Source: Massilia rhizosphaerae
GTDB taxonomy: Bacteria > Pseudomonadota > Gammaproteobacteria > Burkholderiales > Burkholderiaceae_D
Length of the DNA: 64,000 bases
Assembly (NCBI RefSeq): GCF_016093545.1
Contig: NZ_JADKYX010000008.1
Location: 62,001-126,000, forward strand
Direction of reading: 5' to 3'
Of this stretch, positions 18,801-25,366 are shown piece after piece. The notes beneath the pieces were generated by a model. It was not told the DNA's origin, made no database searches, and saw only the letters and a list, made by a program, of their open reading frames with translations. Numbering within the stretch: position 1 is the stretch's first letter; every line of letters begins with the position of its first letter. A program made the translations under genes and the position numbers.

Positions 18801-19380
18801 CGACGGCCTGCGCGTCCAGCGCTTCGTCCGCCACCATCAATCCCGCGACGCGGCCGGCGAAACCGCTCGATGCCCCGGTGCGCGGCGCGATCACGAGTTG
18901 CGGGGCGTCGGCTTGCGCGCCGCCCGCGTCCTGCCGGCCGACCTCGCGGCCGTTCGCGTACAGGACGACGCGGCCGCCGTCCCGGCTGGCCGCGACATGG
19001 GTCCAGATGCCCGCGCCGAGCGGCACGTCCGTGCGAACGGGCGCACCCGATCCGCAAAACGCCACATTACCCTCGGCGCTGCACAGGTATCCGATACCGG
19101 CCACGCCGGCCAACAGGACCGTCCCGCGGCCCGGCTCGGACGGCTTGAACCAGCCGCCGATGGCGAAGCCGCGCTGGCCGGCCAGCGTCATGCCCTTGGG
19201 AGGCTGCTTGGCGAGGCCATCGCTGGCGGCCGGGAATTCGGCATTGAACGGTCCCCACGTGGCCGCATCGGCGCCGGGCGCCAGCGCGGCGGACGCCGCC
19301 AGCAGCATAGCGAGCGCGACATTCAAGGTACGGGGTAGGCGGGCGACGGGCGTGGACGGGCCCGAACTGGCTTGGCGCAT
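15898..19380 (-). CDS. LamG-containing glycoside hydrolase family 2 enzyme
   Basis: A secreted 1160-residue enzyme: signal peptide (LAMLLAASAALAPGADAA), a LamG/concanavalin-like domain about 40-210, then a GH2 sugar-binding, immunoglobulin-like and TIM-barrel series, with further beta-domains to the end. The barrel motifs match the beta-mannosidase / exo-beta-glucosaminidase branch: NIIRNWVGQDTEE, AWFGRNEG (acid/base Glu771) and FAVEVGTPSFPT (nucleophile probably Glu829). The ATG follows GGAGAC at good spacing. Beta-linked mannose, glucosamine or a related sugar is the likely substrate; exact specificity is not readable. It heads a minus-strand group with a TonB receptor and an esterase. Confidence 0.88.
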   Translation of the reverse strand: MRQASSGPSTPVARLPRTLNVALAMLLAASAALAPGADAATWGPFNAEFPAASDGLAKQPPKGMTLAGQRGFAIGGWFKPSEPGRGTVLLAGVAGIGYLCSAEGNVAFCGSGAPVRTDVPLGAGIWTHVAASRDGGRVVLYANGREVGRQDAGGAQADAPQLVIAPRTGASSGFAGRVAGLMVADEALDAQAVARLAAARPDEALTVFETGSPHWPLQTHQMAGQLAPQDAWTLPRSAAPASRPVAVPAYAGAALEKRGANTWTIRAWTLQSADKAPESPRRISSGGYDASRWYKATVPGTVLTTLVDRGVYPDPAHGLDNLAIPESLSRQDWWYRASFVLPPDHRPGRHLFVTFNGINYAAEIWVNGRRAGMTRGAFVRGTVDLGPYVDPNGENVIAVRVSPPPHPGIAHEESIAAGVGENGGVLAQDGPTFIATEGWDWIPSVRDRNTGLWQDVVLRSTGDVRVGDVHVITALAADNGEADIGIEVPVTNVSNRTVRATVRATVRDRAGTLTPIVVSRTLDVAPGLRTVRFSAREFAALKIEHPRLWWPNGYGKPELHDLDVDVLQGTALSDHARTAFGIRSVTYELSLVDHTGHLRRVEADFTKGHELGIRITDARHEALRKIADTRWATGLRAEAEGTPAIRDLSDTRLTPYLVIKVNGVRIAARGGNWGMDDFMKRVDRARLEPYFRLHRDANLNIIRNWVGQDTEETFFELADEYGLMVLNDFWASTQDYNIEPQDVDLFMANAVDVVRRFRNHPSIVAWFGRNEGVPQPVLNERLENLIYAEDGTRWYTGSSNRVNLQNSGPYDYQPPETYFTTHAKGFAVEVGTPSFPTREAFEAFVPPSERWPLGDTAAYHDWHASGNGRVEPFMKALERQHGAPASLADFERKAQLMNYESHRAIFEGMNAGLWRENSGRMLWMTQPAWPSTMWQILSHDYDTHAAYYGTKHASEPVHVQLNLPGHAVDVINNPVAPLENARVAFEAYTVDGRLAGSAAATVSVAGGDTSGPIDLGIGPLLAREGLLVVKLTLTDGAGRTLSDNVYWPASSPDRRRSLDTLASVPLAVRAVGHADGATRKVDVTLTNPSKVPLLNAKLTLTTAAGARVLPVYWSDNYVSLMPGESRTVSAEFTGAQGALKVAVRAWNGPERAVAVEAARP

Positions 19381-19495
19381 GGGAGTCTCCGGGAATGGGC
19401 GTGTTGTCCCGGCGCGGGGCGGCCGGGACCGTTGTGCGGCGGATTCTGCATCGGGCCGATGGGAGGGTCAAACGCGAGACGGCCTTTGCGGCGCA

Positions 19496-19516
19496 GTTTA
19501 GCAATGATCACTAAAC
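19496..19516. promoter_or_regulatory. GTTTAG-N9-CTAAAC inverted repeat
   Basis: A perfect 6-bp inverted repeat with a 9-base spacer, about 115 bases upstream of the GH2 start. Its half-sites match CTTTAGTAAAG at 19573 and CTTTACTAAAC at 15856, suggesting one regulator for the GH2 and receptor genes. Confidence 0.45.
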
Positions 19517-19572
19517 CGCCCGCGACGGGGCCGGCACGCCCCTGCCTGCCCTGCAGGCCCAACCTCGCGGCT

Positions 19573-19583
19573 CTTTAGTAAAG
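19573..19583. promoter_or_regulatory. CTTTAGTAAAG palindrome-like site
   Basis: CTTTA-G-TAAAG is an odd-centred palindrome about 190 bases upstream of the GH2 start and 160 bases before the plus-strand MTGGG gene. The rest of the 19381-19739 gap holds no gene; it contains this site, the inverted repeat at 19496 and an AT-rich stretch near 19655-19680 that may be the plus-strand promoter. Confidence 0.4.
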
Positions 19584-19739
19584 CCGCCTGACCGTTCTCA
19601 ACATGTTGGCGAATGCTGGGTTGCGGTCACCCTGGCGCACGCGCACATCCGTAAGATGTTTTTATTACATGCAAAAATGTCATGACCCGCCATTGCGGCG
19701 GGCCGTTGCCCAAGTCCTCGCCATCACGGAGATCGACGC

Positions 19740-20267
19740 ATGCACACCCACGCATTACCTTGCCCGTCCCGCCACGTCCTGGCAGCGTTGTTGCTGTCTT
19801 CCGCCTTCGGTGCGGCCTGGGCCGATTGTTGCAGCACGCCGCCGGAAGCCGGCCGCATGACGGGCGGCGGCTCCCTCATCTGCCCCGGCGCGGCCTACCG
19901 CTACACGTTCGGCTACGAGCTGCATTGCCAGCAGAACGGCACGATATCGCGCCCCAACAACCTGGAAGTCAATCTGTCGACGGGTGAGCACTTCCACCTG
20001 ACGTCACTGACCCGGGGCCTGTGCACCGGTCCCGACGCCACCACGCCGGACGCGCCGTTCGACACGTATTACGGCGCCGGCAGCGGGCGCCTGAACGGCG
20101 AGCCGGCCTACATCTGGTTCAACCTGGTCGACCGGGGCGAACCGGGCGCGGGCATCGACATCGCCGCGTTCACGATCCAGACCGCGGCGGGCAACGTGCT
20201 CCAGTGCAGCAACACCCTCGAAGGCGGCAACAACCAGGCGCACCGGGCCACGGGCGGCAAGCCGTAG
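19740..20267 (+). CDS. Secreted MTGGG-motif protein (Post-COAP-1-like)
   Basis: A 175-residue exported protein with a signal peptide (VLAALLLSSAFGAAWADC). The mature part opens with RMTGGGSL and continues as a beta-rich domain with FGYELHC, NNLEVNL and an AYIWFNLVDRGEPG segment; this arrangement resembles the small 'Post-COAP-1' domain proteins that carry an MTGGG motif. Six or more Cys residues suggest disulfides. Function is unknown. The ATG follows GGAG at eight bases. Its stop codon falls at the left edge of a duplicated piece of the PQQ propeller gene, so it probably once faced that gene directly. Confidence 0.6.
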   Translation: MHTHALPCPSRHVLAALLLSSAFGAAWADCCSTPPEAGRMTGGGSLICPGAAYRYTFGYELHCQQNGTISRPNNLEVNLSTGEHFHLTSLTRGLCTGPDATTPDAPFDTYYGAGSGRLNGEPAYIWFNLVDRGEPGAGIDIAAFTIQTAAGNVLQCSNTLEGGNNQAHRATGGKP

Positions 20268-20352
20268 CGCCGGCGACGATCAGCCGGCCGTCGTACCAGG
20301 CCGGCGATGCGACGAAGGCGCCAGGCGCTTGACGGGTTCCAGGCCCGAATAA
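20267..20352 (-). pseudogene. Duplicated 3' fragment of the PQQ propeller gene
   Basis: These 86 bases match 21891-21977, the C-terminal coding part of the intact propeller gene (GAFIASPAWYDGRLIVAGA on the minus strand), with a handful of substitutions and one missing base. The offset between copies is 1624 bases and the space between them is exactly filled by hcp, a peptidase gene and a small secreted-protein gene. The fragment is too short to encode anything. It is best read as the scar of a duplication or homologous insertion that brought in the cargo genes while restoring one full-length propeller gene. Confidence 0.8.
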
Positions 20353-20455
20353 CGGGTACATGCTCTGATCGAGCAGCAGATCTCGCTTGCGGACAGACAA
20401 TCCGTCGCAGGTGAGAGCGGGCAAAATTTCGACAAATAAACTCAACGGAGGCATC

Positions 20456-20947
20456 ATGGCAATTGACGCGTATTTGCAAATCGACGGCATCAAGGGCGAG
20501 TCGGCCGATTCCGCACATCAGGGGTGGATCGAACTCATGACCGCCGTCTGGGGTGTGACCCAACCCAGGAGCGCAACGGCATCGACGGGAGGCGGCCATA
20601 CTGCTGAACGATGCGAGCACCAGGCTTTGACGGTGACGAAGCTCGCAGACCTTGCCTCACCGATCCTGATGCAGCACTGCTCGATGGGCAAGACCCTTCC
20701 CAAGGCCAAGCTGGAGTTCATGCGGGCCGATGGCGACGGCAAACCGGTGAAGTATTACGAAGTCGAGCTGGAGAACGTCATAATCGCCTCGATTACCCAG
20801 GGCGTGCACGAAGGGAGTATTCTGCGTGACTCGATCGGCCTTCGGTTCTCGAAAATCAAGTGGAAGTACACCCAGCAGAAGATCGGCGGCGGCACCGCCG
20901 GCAACACGGCCGGCGGCTGGGACCTCGCTGCCAACAAAGTCGCATGA
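20456..20947 (+). CDS. hcp: Type VI secretion Hcp-family tube protein
   Basis: A 163-residue Hcp protein, starting MAIDAYLQIDGIKGESAD and carrying the family strand motifs MGKTLPKAKLEFMR, YYEVELENVIIASIT and LRFSKIKWKYTQQ. Hcp hexamers stack into the inner tube of the type VI secretion system and chaperone small effectors inside the ring. An excellent CGGAGG site precedes ATG 20456. No other T6SS structural gene is in the window, so this is an orphan hcp cluster. The next two genes look like its effector and the matching immunity protein. Confidence 0.92.
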   Translation: MAIDAYLQIDGIKGESADSAHQGWIELMTAVWGVTQPRSATASTGGGHTAERCEHQALTVTKLADLASPILMQHCSMGKTLPKAKLEFMRADGDGKPVKYYEVELENVIIASITQGVHEGSILRDSIGLRFSKIKWKYTQQKIGGGTAGNTAGGWDLAANKVA

Positions 20948-20960
20948 TGGGGAGCCGGCC

Positions 20961-21440
20961 ATGGCCAACTCCGGAGTTCCGATCCAGCCGCAAGACACGC
21001 GGCACTTCTTCATGCTTCCACAGGCACCCGAGGATGCCGGATACTACGTCTATGGCACGCCGCCCAACGGACGCGGCCAGTATGCCCATCCTGCCATGAT
21101 GTCGATGCTGCTGTACGTCGAGCGCGAATGGTCCGCGATCGACAGCCGCCAGTTCGGCGTCGGGAACATCAGTCTCGCGGGCGGCGTGCCGTACGAGCAC
21201 CACAATACGCACAGGACCGGGCTGGAAGTGGACATACGGCCACTTCGCAAGGATGGCCGCCACGACCCGGTTTTCTGGTATCAGCACGAGCTGTACGACC
21301 ATGACGCCACGGCCAAGTTGATCGCAATGTTCCACGCCTATGCCGGCGTTCAGACGATCCTGTTCAACGACCTCTCGATCCCTTTTGTGAGGCCGTTCAG
21401 GGACCACGACCACCATTTCCACGTCAAGCTGCTGCCATGA
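20961..21440 (+). CDS. Candidate T6SS effector: M74/M15-like peptidoglycan peptidase
   Basis: The 159-residue product resembles the catalytic core of MepA-type murein endopeptidases: FGVGNISLAGG, then THRTGLEVDIRPLRKDG and a final DHDHHFHVKL. In these LAS-type zinc peptidases the ligands are HX6D and HxH, here His84, Asp91 and His152/His154. MepA is normally about 270 residues with a signal peptide; this protein has neither the length nor a leader, which fits delivery by the T6SS rather than Sec export. It starts 13 bases after hcp and ends in a 4-base overlap with a secreted small protein. Function as a cell-wall-cleaving toxin is inferred from family and context. Confidence 0.8.
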   Translation: MANSGVPIQPQDTRHFFMLPQAPEDAGYYVYGTPPNGRGQYAHPAMMSMLLYVEREWSAIDSRQFGVGNISLAGGVPYEHHNTHRTGLEVDIRPLRKDGRHDPVFWYQHELYDHDATAKLIAMFHAYAGVQTILFNDLSIPFVRPFRDHDHHFHVKLLP

Positions 21441-21817
21441 AGCGCCCCCTTGTACTTGTACTCGCGCTCGGCGCGATCGCCACCCTCTCCCTATCCTACG
21501 CCGCCGAACGGGGCGAATGGTGGCAATACAAGCCCTTCAAGGGCTCCTATCTCATCTATTCGGGCGTGCTGGGTGAAGAGCAGCCTCCCACATCCGGCGA
21601 CCGGAAAATCTCGTTCTCGGTCAGCGGCCCGCTGGCGAAAGAGATGTTCGATTCGATGTACCCCGACGCGAAGGCAAAGGATGCGTGTAGCAGCGACAAA
21701 GGCCACTACGAGCGTTACAAGGGCAACGTGTCATGCGTGCGCGATCCGGACGGCTACACCTGTCATTTTGGATTCAACTTGCGCACCGGCGAAAGTATCT
21801 CAGGCGCGACATGCTGA
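21437..21817 (+). CDS. Candidate periplasmic immunity protein
   Basis: A 126-residue protein I do not recognise by family. It has a clear signal peptide (LVLVLALGAIATLSLSYAAE) and four Cys (84, 100, 109, 126) that could form disulfides in the periplasm. Its ATG overlaps the peptidase stop as ATGA, so the two are translationally coupled. A peptidoglycan-cleaving T6SS effector requires a periplasmic protector in the producing cell, and the position, export and small size fit that role. The role is inferred from context only. Confidence 0.6.
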   Translation: MKRPLVLVLALGAIATLSLSYAAERGEWWQYKPFKGSYLIYSGVLGEEQPPTSGDRKISFSVSGPLAKEMFDSMYPDAKAKDACSSDKGHYERYKGNVSCVRDPDGYTCHFGFNLRTGESISGATC

Positions 21818-21853
21818 CCGCAGTTTCTCGGCAAATGACGCCGCTCGCCCGCG

Positions 21854-23164
21854 TCAGCGCAGCGGCTCGAAGAACAGCACCTCGCCGGTCGCGCCGGCGA
21901 CGATCAGCCGGCCGTCGTACCAGGCCGGCGATGCGATGAAGGCGCCCAGGCGCTTGACGTGTTCCAGCCCCGCATACAGCGCGTACGCGCCGCCCTTGAA
22001 CATGCGGTCGTTGTCGAACTTGCCCGTGGCCGGGTCGACGACGCCTGCCTCGTTGGCAAGCAGCGCCGGGCTGCGCCACGACCAGCGCGCGCGTCCCGTC
22101 GCCGCGTCGAGCGCGTGCAATTCGCCCTTCATCGACGCCGCCACGACGACGTCGCCCACGCGCAGCGGCGAGGCGAACGTCCACACCTTCGTCTCGAAGC
22201 GGTAGCGTTCCCGGCCGCTGCGCTTGTCCAGCGCCAGCAGCAGGCCGGTGTCGGACGTGCCGACGTAGACGTTGTCGCCGTCCACCGCCGGCGTGCCGAC
22301 GATCCAGCTGCCCTTGGCGTCGTAGCGCCATTTCGATCTGCCGCTGGCGGCATCCAGCGCATAGAAAAAGCCGTCGCGCGAGCCGACGTAGACCGTGTCG
22401 CCGTCGACGGCGGGCGACGCCTGGATGCCCAGGTTGATGCTGACCTTCTGCTCGACGCCCGTCTGGTGGCGCCAGCGCAGTTCGCCCGTGCGCGCATCCA
22501 GCGCGTACACGGCGCCGTCCCAGCTGCCGACGACGATGTTCCCGCCCGCCAGCGCCGGGGACGAATGCACCATCCCGCCCGTATGCCACGCCCACGCCAG
22601 CTTGCCATCCTTCGCATCGAGCGCGTACACGCAGCCGTCGCTGCTCCCCACGTAGACCATGCCGTCGTGGACGAGCGGCGAAGACAAGTAGAAATCCCAG
22701 GGGTCGAGCACCGGGTGGCCGTCGCGCGGCAGGCCGAACATGCCGTGCGCGGCGAACACCGCCTCGCCCTGGGTGCGGAACGACCAGACGGGGACGCCGT
22801 CGGCGGCCCCGAGCGCCTGCACGCTGCCGGCGCGGTCGAGGAAGTAGACGGTGCCGTCGGCCACGGCCGGCGTCGACGCGATGCCGCCGCGCGCGTGGTA
22901 CAGCCACAGCAAAGCGTGCGACGCCGCGTCGAGCGCGTACAGGTTGCCGTTCTCCGCGCCGACGAACACCCGGCCCTGCGCCGCCACCGGCGACGCGTGG
23001 ATCGCCGCGTGGACGTCGAACCGTCCCGCCAGCCGGAAGGCCCGGATGCCGCCGGCGACGCCGGCCACGCGGCCCGCATGCGCGGGGCCGCCCGTGAACA
23101 TGGGCCAGTCGGCGGCGTGCGCCGCGGCACTCAGGAAGACGAACAGCAGGGCAATCAGGCGCAT
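21854..23164 (-). CDS. Exported PQQ-like beta-propeller protein
   Basis: A 436-residue protein with a signal peptide (LIALLFVFLSAAAHAAD) followed by seven or eight propeller blades of the PQQ/BamB type, visible as repeats of (V)YxGSxDGxxYALDAxxGxxxWxxxTGG. No cofactor-specific dehydrogenase motif is seen, so it is probably a structural or binding propeller rather than a quinoprotein enzyme. It is divergent from the two-component regulator 124 bases away, which may control it. Its last 90 or so bases are duplicated at 20267-20352, on the far side of the T6SS cargo genes. A clean TGA ends the intact copy. Confidence 0.85.
   Translation of the reverse strand: MRLIALLFVFLSAAAHAADWPMFTGGPAHAGRVAGVAGGIRAFRLAGRFDVHAAIHASPVAAQGRVFVGAENGNLYALDAASHALLWLYHARGGIASTPAVADGTVYFLDRAGSVQALGAADGVPVWSFRTQGEAVFAAHGMFGLPRDGHPVLDPWDFYLSSPLVHDGMVYVGSSDGCVYALDAKDGKLAWAWHTGGMVHSSPALAGGNIVVGSWDGAVYALDARTGELRWRHQTGVEQKVSINLGIQASPAVDGDTVYVGSRDGFFYALDAASGRSKWRYDAKGSWIVGTPAVDGDNVYVGTSDTGLLLALDKRSGRERYRFETKVWTFASPLRVGDVVVAASMKGELHALDAATGRARWSWRSPALLANEAGVVDPATGKFDNDRMFKGGAYALYAGLEHVKRLGAFIASPAWYDGRLIVAGATGEVLFFEPLR
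21891..21977. repeat. Direct repeat, intact copy (partner at 20267-20352)
   Basis: This is the right-hand copy of the roughly 86-base direct repeat that brackets the hcp, peptidase and immunity genes. It lies within the 3' coding part of the propeller gene. A recombination between the two copies would delete the three cargo genes and leave one propeller gene. Confidence 0.75.
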
Positions 23165-23288
23165 GGCGGATCCTGTCGTTGAGGTGGCGGTATTGTAGGT
23201 GCGCGCGGCACGCCCAATCTTCACGCCGTCTTCATGCCGTCTTCGGGCTAGATAGGCAGCGCGCAAGCGCGTCGCTATACTTGTCCTC

Positions 23289-23951
23289 ATGCGACTCCTA
23301 CTCGTGGAAGACGACCTGGCGCTGGGCCGCGCGCTGCAGTCGGTGCTGCACAACGACGGCCACGATGTCACCTGGGTGCGCCTGGGCGGCGACTGCGCGC
23401 GCCTGCTGGACGAGGGCCGCCACGACGCCCTGCTGCTGGACCTGGGCCTGCCCGACTGCGACGGCGTCGCGCTGCTGCGCCGCCTGCGCGCGGCCGGCCA
23501 CGCGCTTCCCGCCGTCCTGATCACGGCGCGCGACAGCCTGCAGGACCGCCTGGCGGGCTTCGACGGCGGCGCCGACGACTATCTCATCAAACCTTTCGAC
23601 ATCCCCGAGCTGCTGGCCCGCCTGCGCGCCGTCGTGCGCCGCGCCGGCGGCGCACAGGCCGATTCGGTATGGCAGGTCGGCGACCTGACCCTCGACGCGC
23701 GCAGCATGCACACCACCTGCCGCGGCGCGCCGGTGAACCTGTCCCGGACCGAGTTCGCGCTGCTGCACGCGCTCGTGCGCAACCCGGACCGTATCGTCAC
23801 CCGCATGGAACTGGAACAGGGCGTGCTGCCGTACAGCGAAGGCCAGACGCTGGACGTGCACATCTCGAACCTGCGCAAGAAGATCGGCGACGGCTACATC
23901 CGCACCGTGCGCGGCGTCGGCTACATGGTGCGCCATGACGACGGCCGCTGA
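23289..23951 (+). CDS. OmpR/QseB-type response regulator
   Basis: A 220-residue two-component regulator. The receiver domain (1-120) shows the acidic pair Glu7-Asp8-Asp9, the phospho-acceptor Asp51 in LLLDLGLPDCDG and the conserved Lys in YLIKPF. The C-terminal winged helix (about 125-215) has RTEFALLHALVRNPDRIVTR and the recognition segment LDVHISNLRKKIG ending GVGYMV. Its closest general type is QseB/PmrA-like. The stop overlaps the start of the kinase gene by 17 bases, so they form one unit. Divergent from the propeller gene. Confidence 0.93.
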   Translation: MRLLLVEDDLALGRALQSVLHNDGHDVTWVRLGGDCARLLDEGRHDALLLDLGLPDCDGVALLRRLRAAGHALPAVLITARDSLQDRLAGFDGGADDYLIKPFDIPELLARLRAVVRRAGGAQADSVWQVGDLTLDARSMHTTCRGAPVNLSRTEFALLHALVRNPDRIVTRMELEQGVLPYSEGQTLDVHISNLRKKIGDGYIRTVRGVGYMVRHDDGR

Positions 23952-25296
23952 CGCGGCGCCGCCGAAATCGCTACTGCGCCGCCTGCTGGCGGGCTTCCTG
24001 CTCGTCATGCTCGGCATCTGGCTGGCCGCGCTGGCGCACATCGTGTGGCAGGTAAAGGTGGACCAGCGGCGCCAGACCGCGATCGTCAATCGGGCCTGGA
24101 CGCGCCAGATCATGCTGAACATGCAGTCGCTGCCGCCCGATCCGGCGGCGCTGGCGCGCATCGGCCGGGGCATCGAAGCGCTGCGCCTGGACATGTTCCG
24201 CGAAGCCGGCTTCGAGACGCACGCGCGCGCCCGCGTGTGGCTGGGCGGCCGGCTCGCGTACGACTCGGCGCCGGGCGCGCCGCTGGACGACGGGTGGGAG
24301 CGCTGGACCGAGCGGGACGCCGCGCGCGGCATCACGGTGGAGCGGCGCGAAAAACCCAACGTCGACTGGGTGTTCACGCCCTCGGCCGCGAAATACCTGC
24401 TGTCGCCGCTCGTCTACAGCCTGCCGTTCGTGCTGCTGCCGGCCTGGTTCATCGTGCGCATGGGACTGCGTCCGCTCAACGCGGTGGCGCAGGCGCTCGA
24501 GGCGCGCGAACATGAGTCCCGGGCCGGCCTGGCGCCGCTGCCCGCGTCGCCCTACCGCGAGTTGGCGCCCGTCGTGGACGCCGTGAACCGCCTGATGCGG
24601 CGCCTGTCCGACCGGCTGGCGCGCGAACACGAATTCCTGGCCGACGCGGCCCACGAGCTCAAGACGCCGCTGTCGGTCATGCAGATCAATGCCCACCTGC
24701 TGGAGACGGCGGCCGATCCGGCCCAGCGGCTGGACGCCGGCACCGGCCTGCGCGAAGGCGTGGCGCGCGCCACGCACACGGTGCACCAGCTGCTCGCCTT
24801 CGAGCGGGCGCGCCAGGCCCCGGCGGACGCGCCGCTGCGGGACCTGGACCTGGCCGACCTGCTGCGCGAGCGCCTGGCCCTGGCCGCGCCGCTGGCGCTG
24901 CAGCGCGACGTGGACCTGGAGCTGCGCGCGGACCATCCCGCCGTCCTGCCGCTGCACCGCGAGAGCATGGCCGCACTGCTCGACAACGTGGTCGGCAACG
25001 CGGTCAAGTATTCGCCGGCCGGCGGCCGCGTGGAGGTGCGCCTCGACCTGGACAATGGCGCGACGTGCATCGTCGTGACGGACCAGGGCCCCGGCATCGC
25101 GCCCGCGCTGCGCACGCGCGTGTTCGAACGCTTCTACCGCGTGCCCGGCCAGGACCAGGGCGGCAGCGGCCTGGGTCTGGCGATCGCGGAACGGGCCGCG
25201 GCCCGCAACGGCGCCCGCATCGCGCTCGATGCCGGCCCCGGTGGACGCGGGCTGGCGGTGCGCGTCGATTTCGGCATGTTGACGGGAACCGTGTAA
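23935..25296 (+). CDS. Sensor histidine kinase (QseC-like)
   Basis: The 453-residue partner of the preceding regulator. An N-terminal membrane helix (LLAGFLLVMLGIWLAALAHI), a periplasmic sensor segment of about 130 residues and a second helix (LVYSLPFVLLPAWFIVRMGL) precede a HAMP-like linker, the dimerisation box HEFLADAAHELKTPLSVMQ with phospho-His240, and an ATPase domain with N box (LLDNVVGNAVKYS), DQGPGIAP and GSGLGLAI. The signal is unknown. Overlap with the regulator gene implies co-translation. Confidence 0.93.
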   Translation: MTTAADAAPPKSLLRRLLAGFLLVMLGIWLAALAHIVWQVKVDQRRQTAIVNRAWTRQIMLNMQSLPPDPAALARIGRGIEALRLDMFREAGFETHARARVWLGGRLAYDSAPGAPLDDGWERWTERDAARGITVERREKPNVDWVFTPSAAKYLLSPLVYSLPFVLLPAWFIVRMGLRPLNAVAQALEAREHESRAGLAPLPASPYRELAPVVDAVNRLMRRLSDRLAREHEFLADAAHELKTPLSVMQINAHLLETAADPAQRLDAGTGLREGVARATHTVHQLLAFERARQAPADAPLRDLDLADLLRERLALAAPLALQRDVDLELRADHPAVLPLHRESMAALLDNVVGNAVKYSPAGGRVEVRLDLDNGATCIVVTDQGPGIAPALRTRVFERFYRVPGQDQGGSGLGLAIAERAAARNGARIALDAGPGGRGLAVRVDFGMLTGTV

Positions 25297-25366
25297 AACC
25301 GCAGGACGCCGCCGACTTTGTTATAGTTGCCGGCCTGGACGCCACGCCAGACCCTGCCACCACAAC

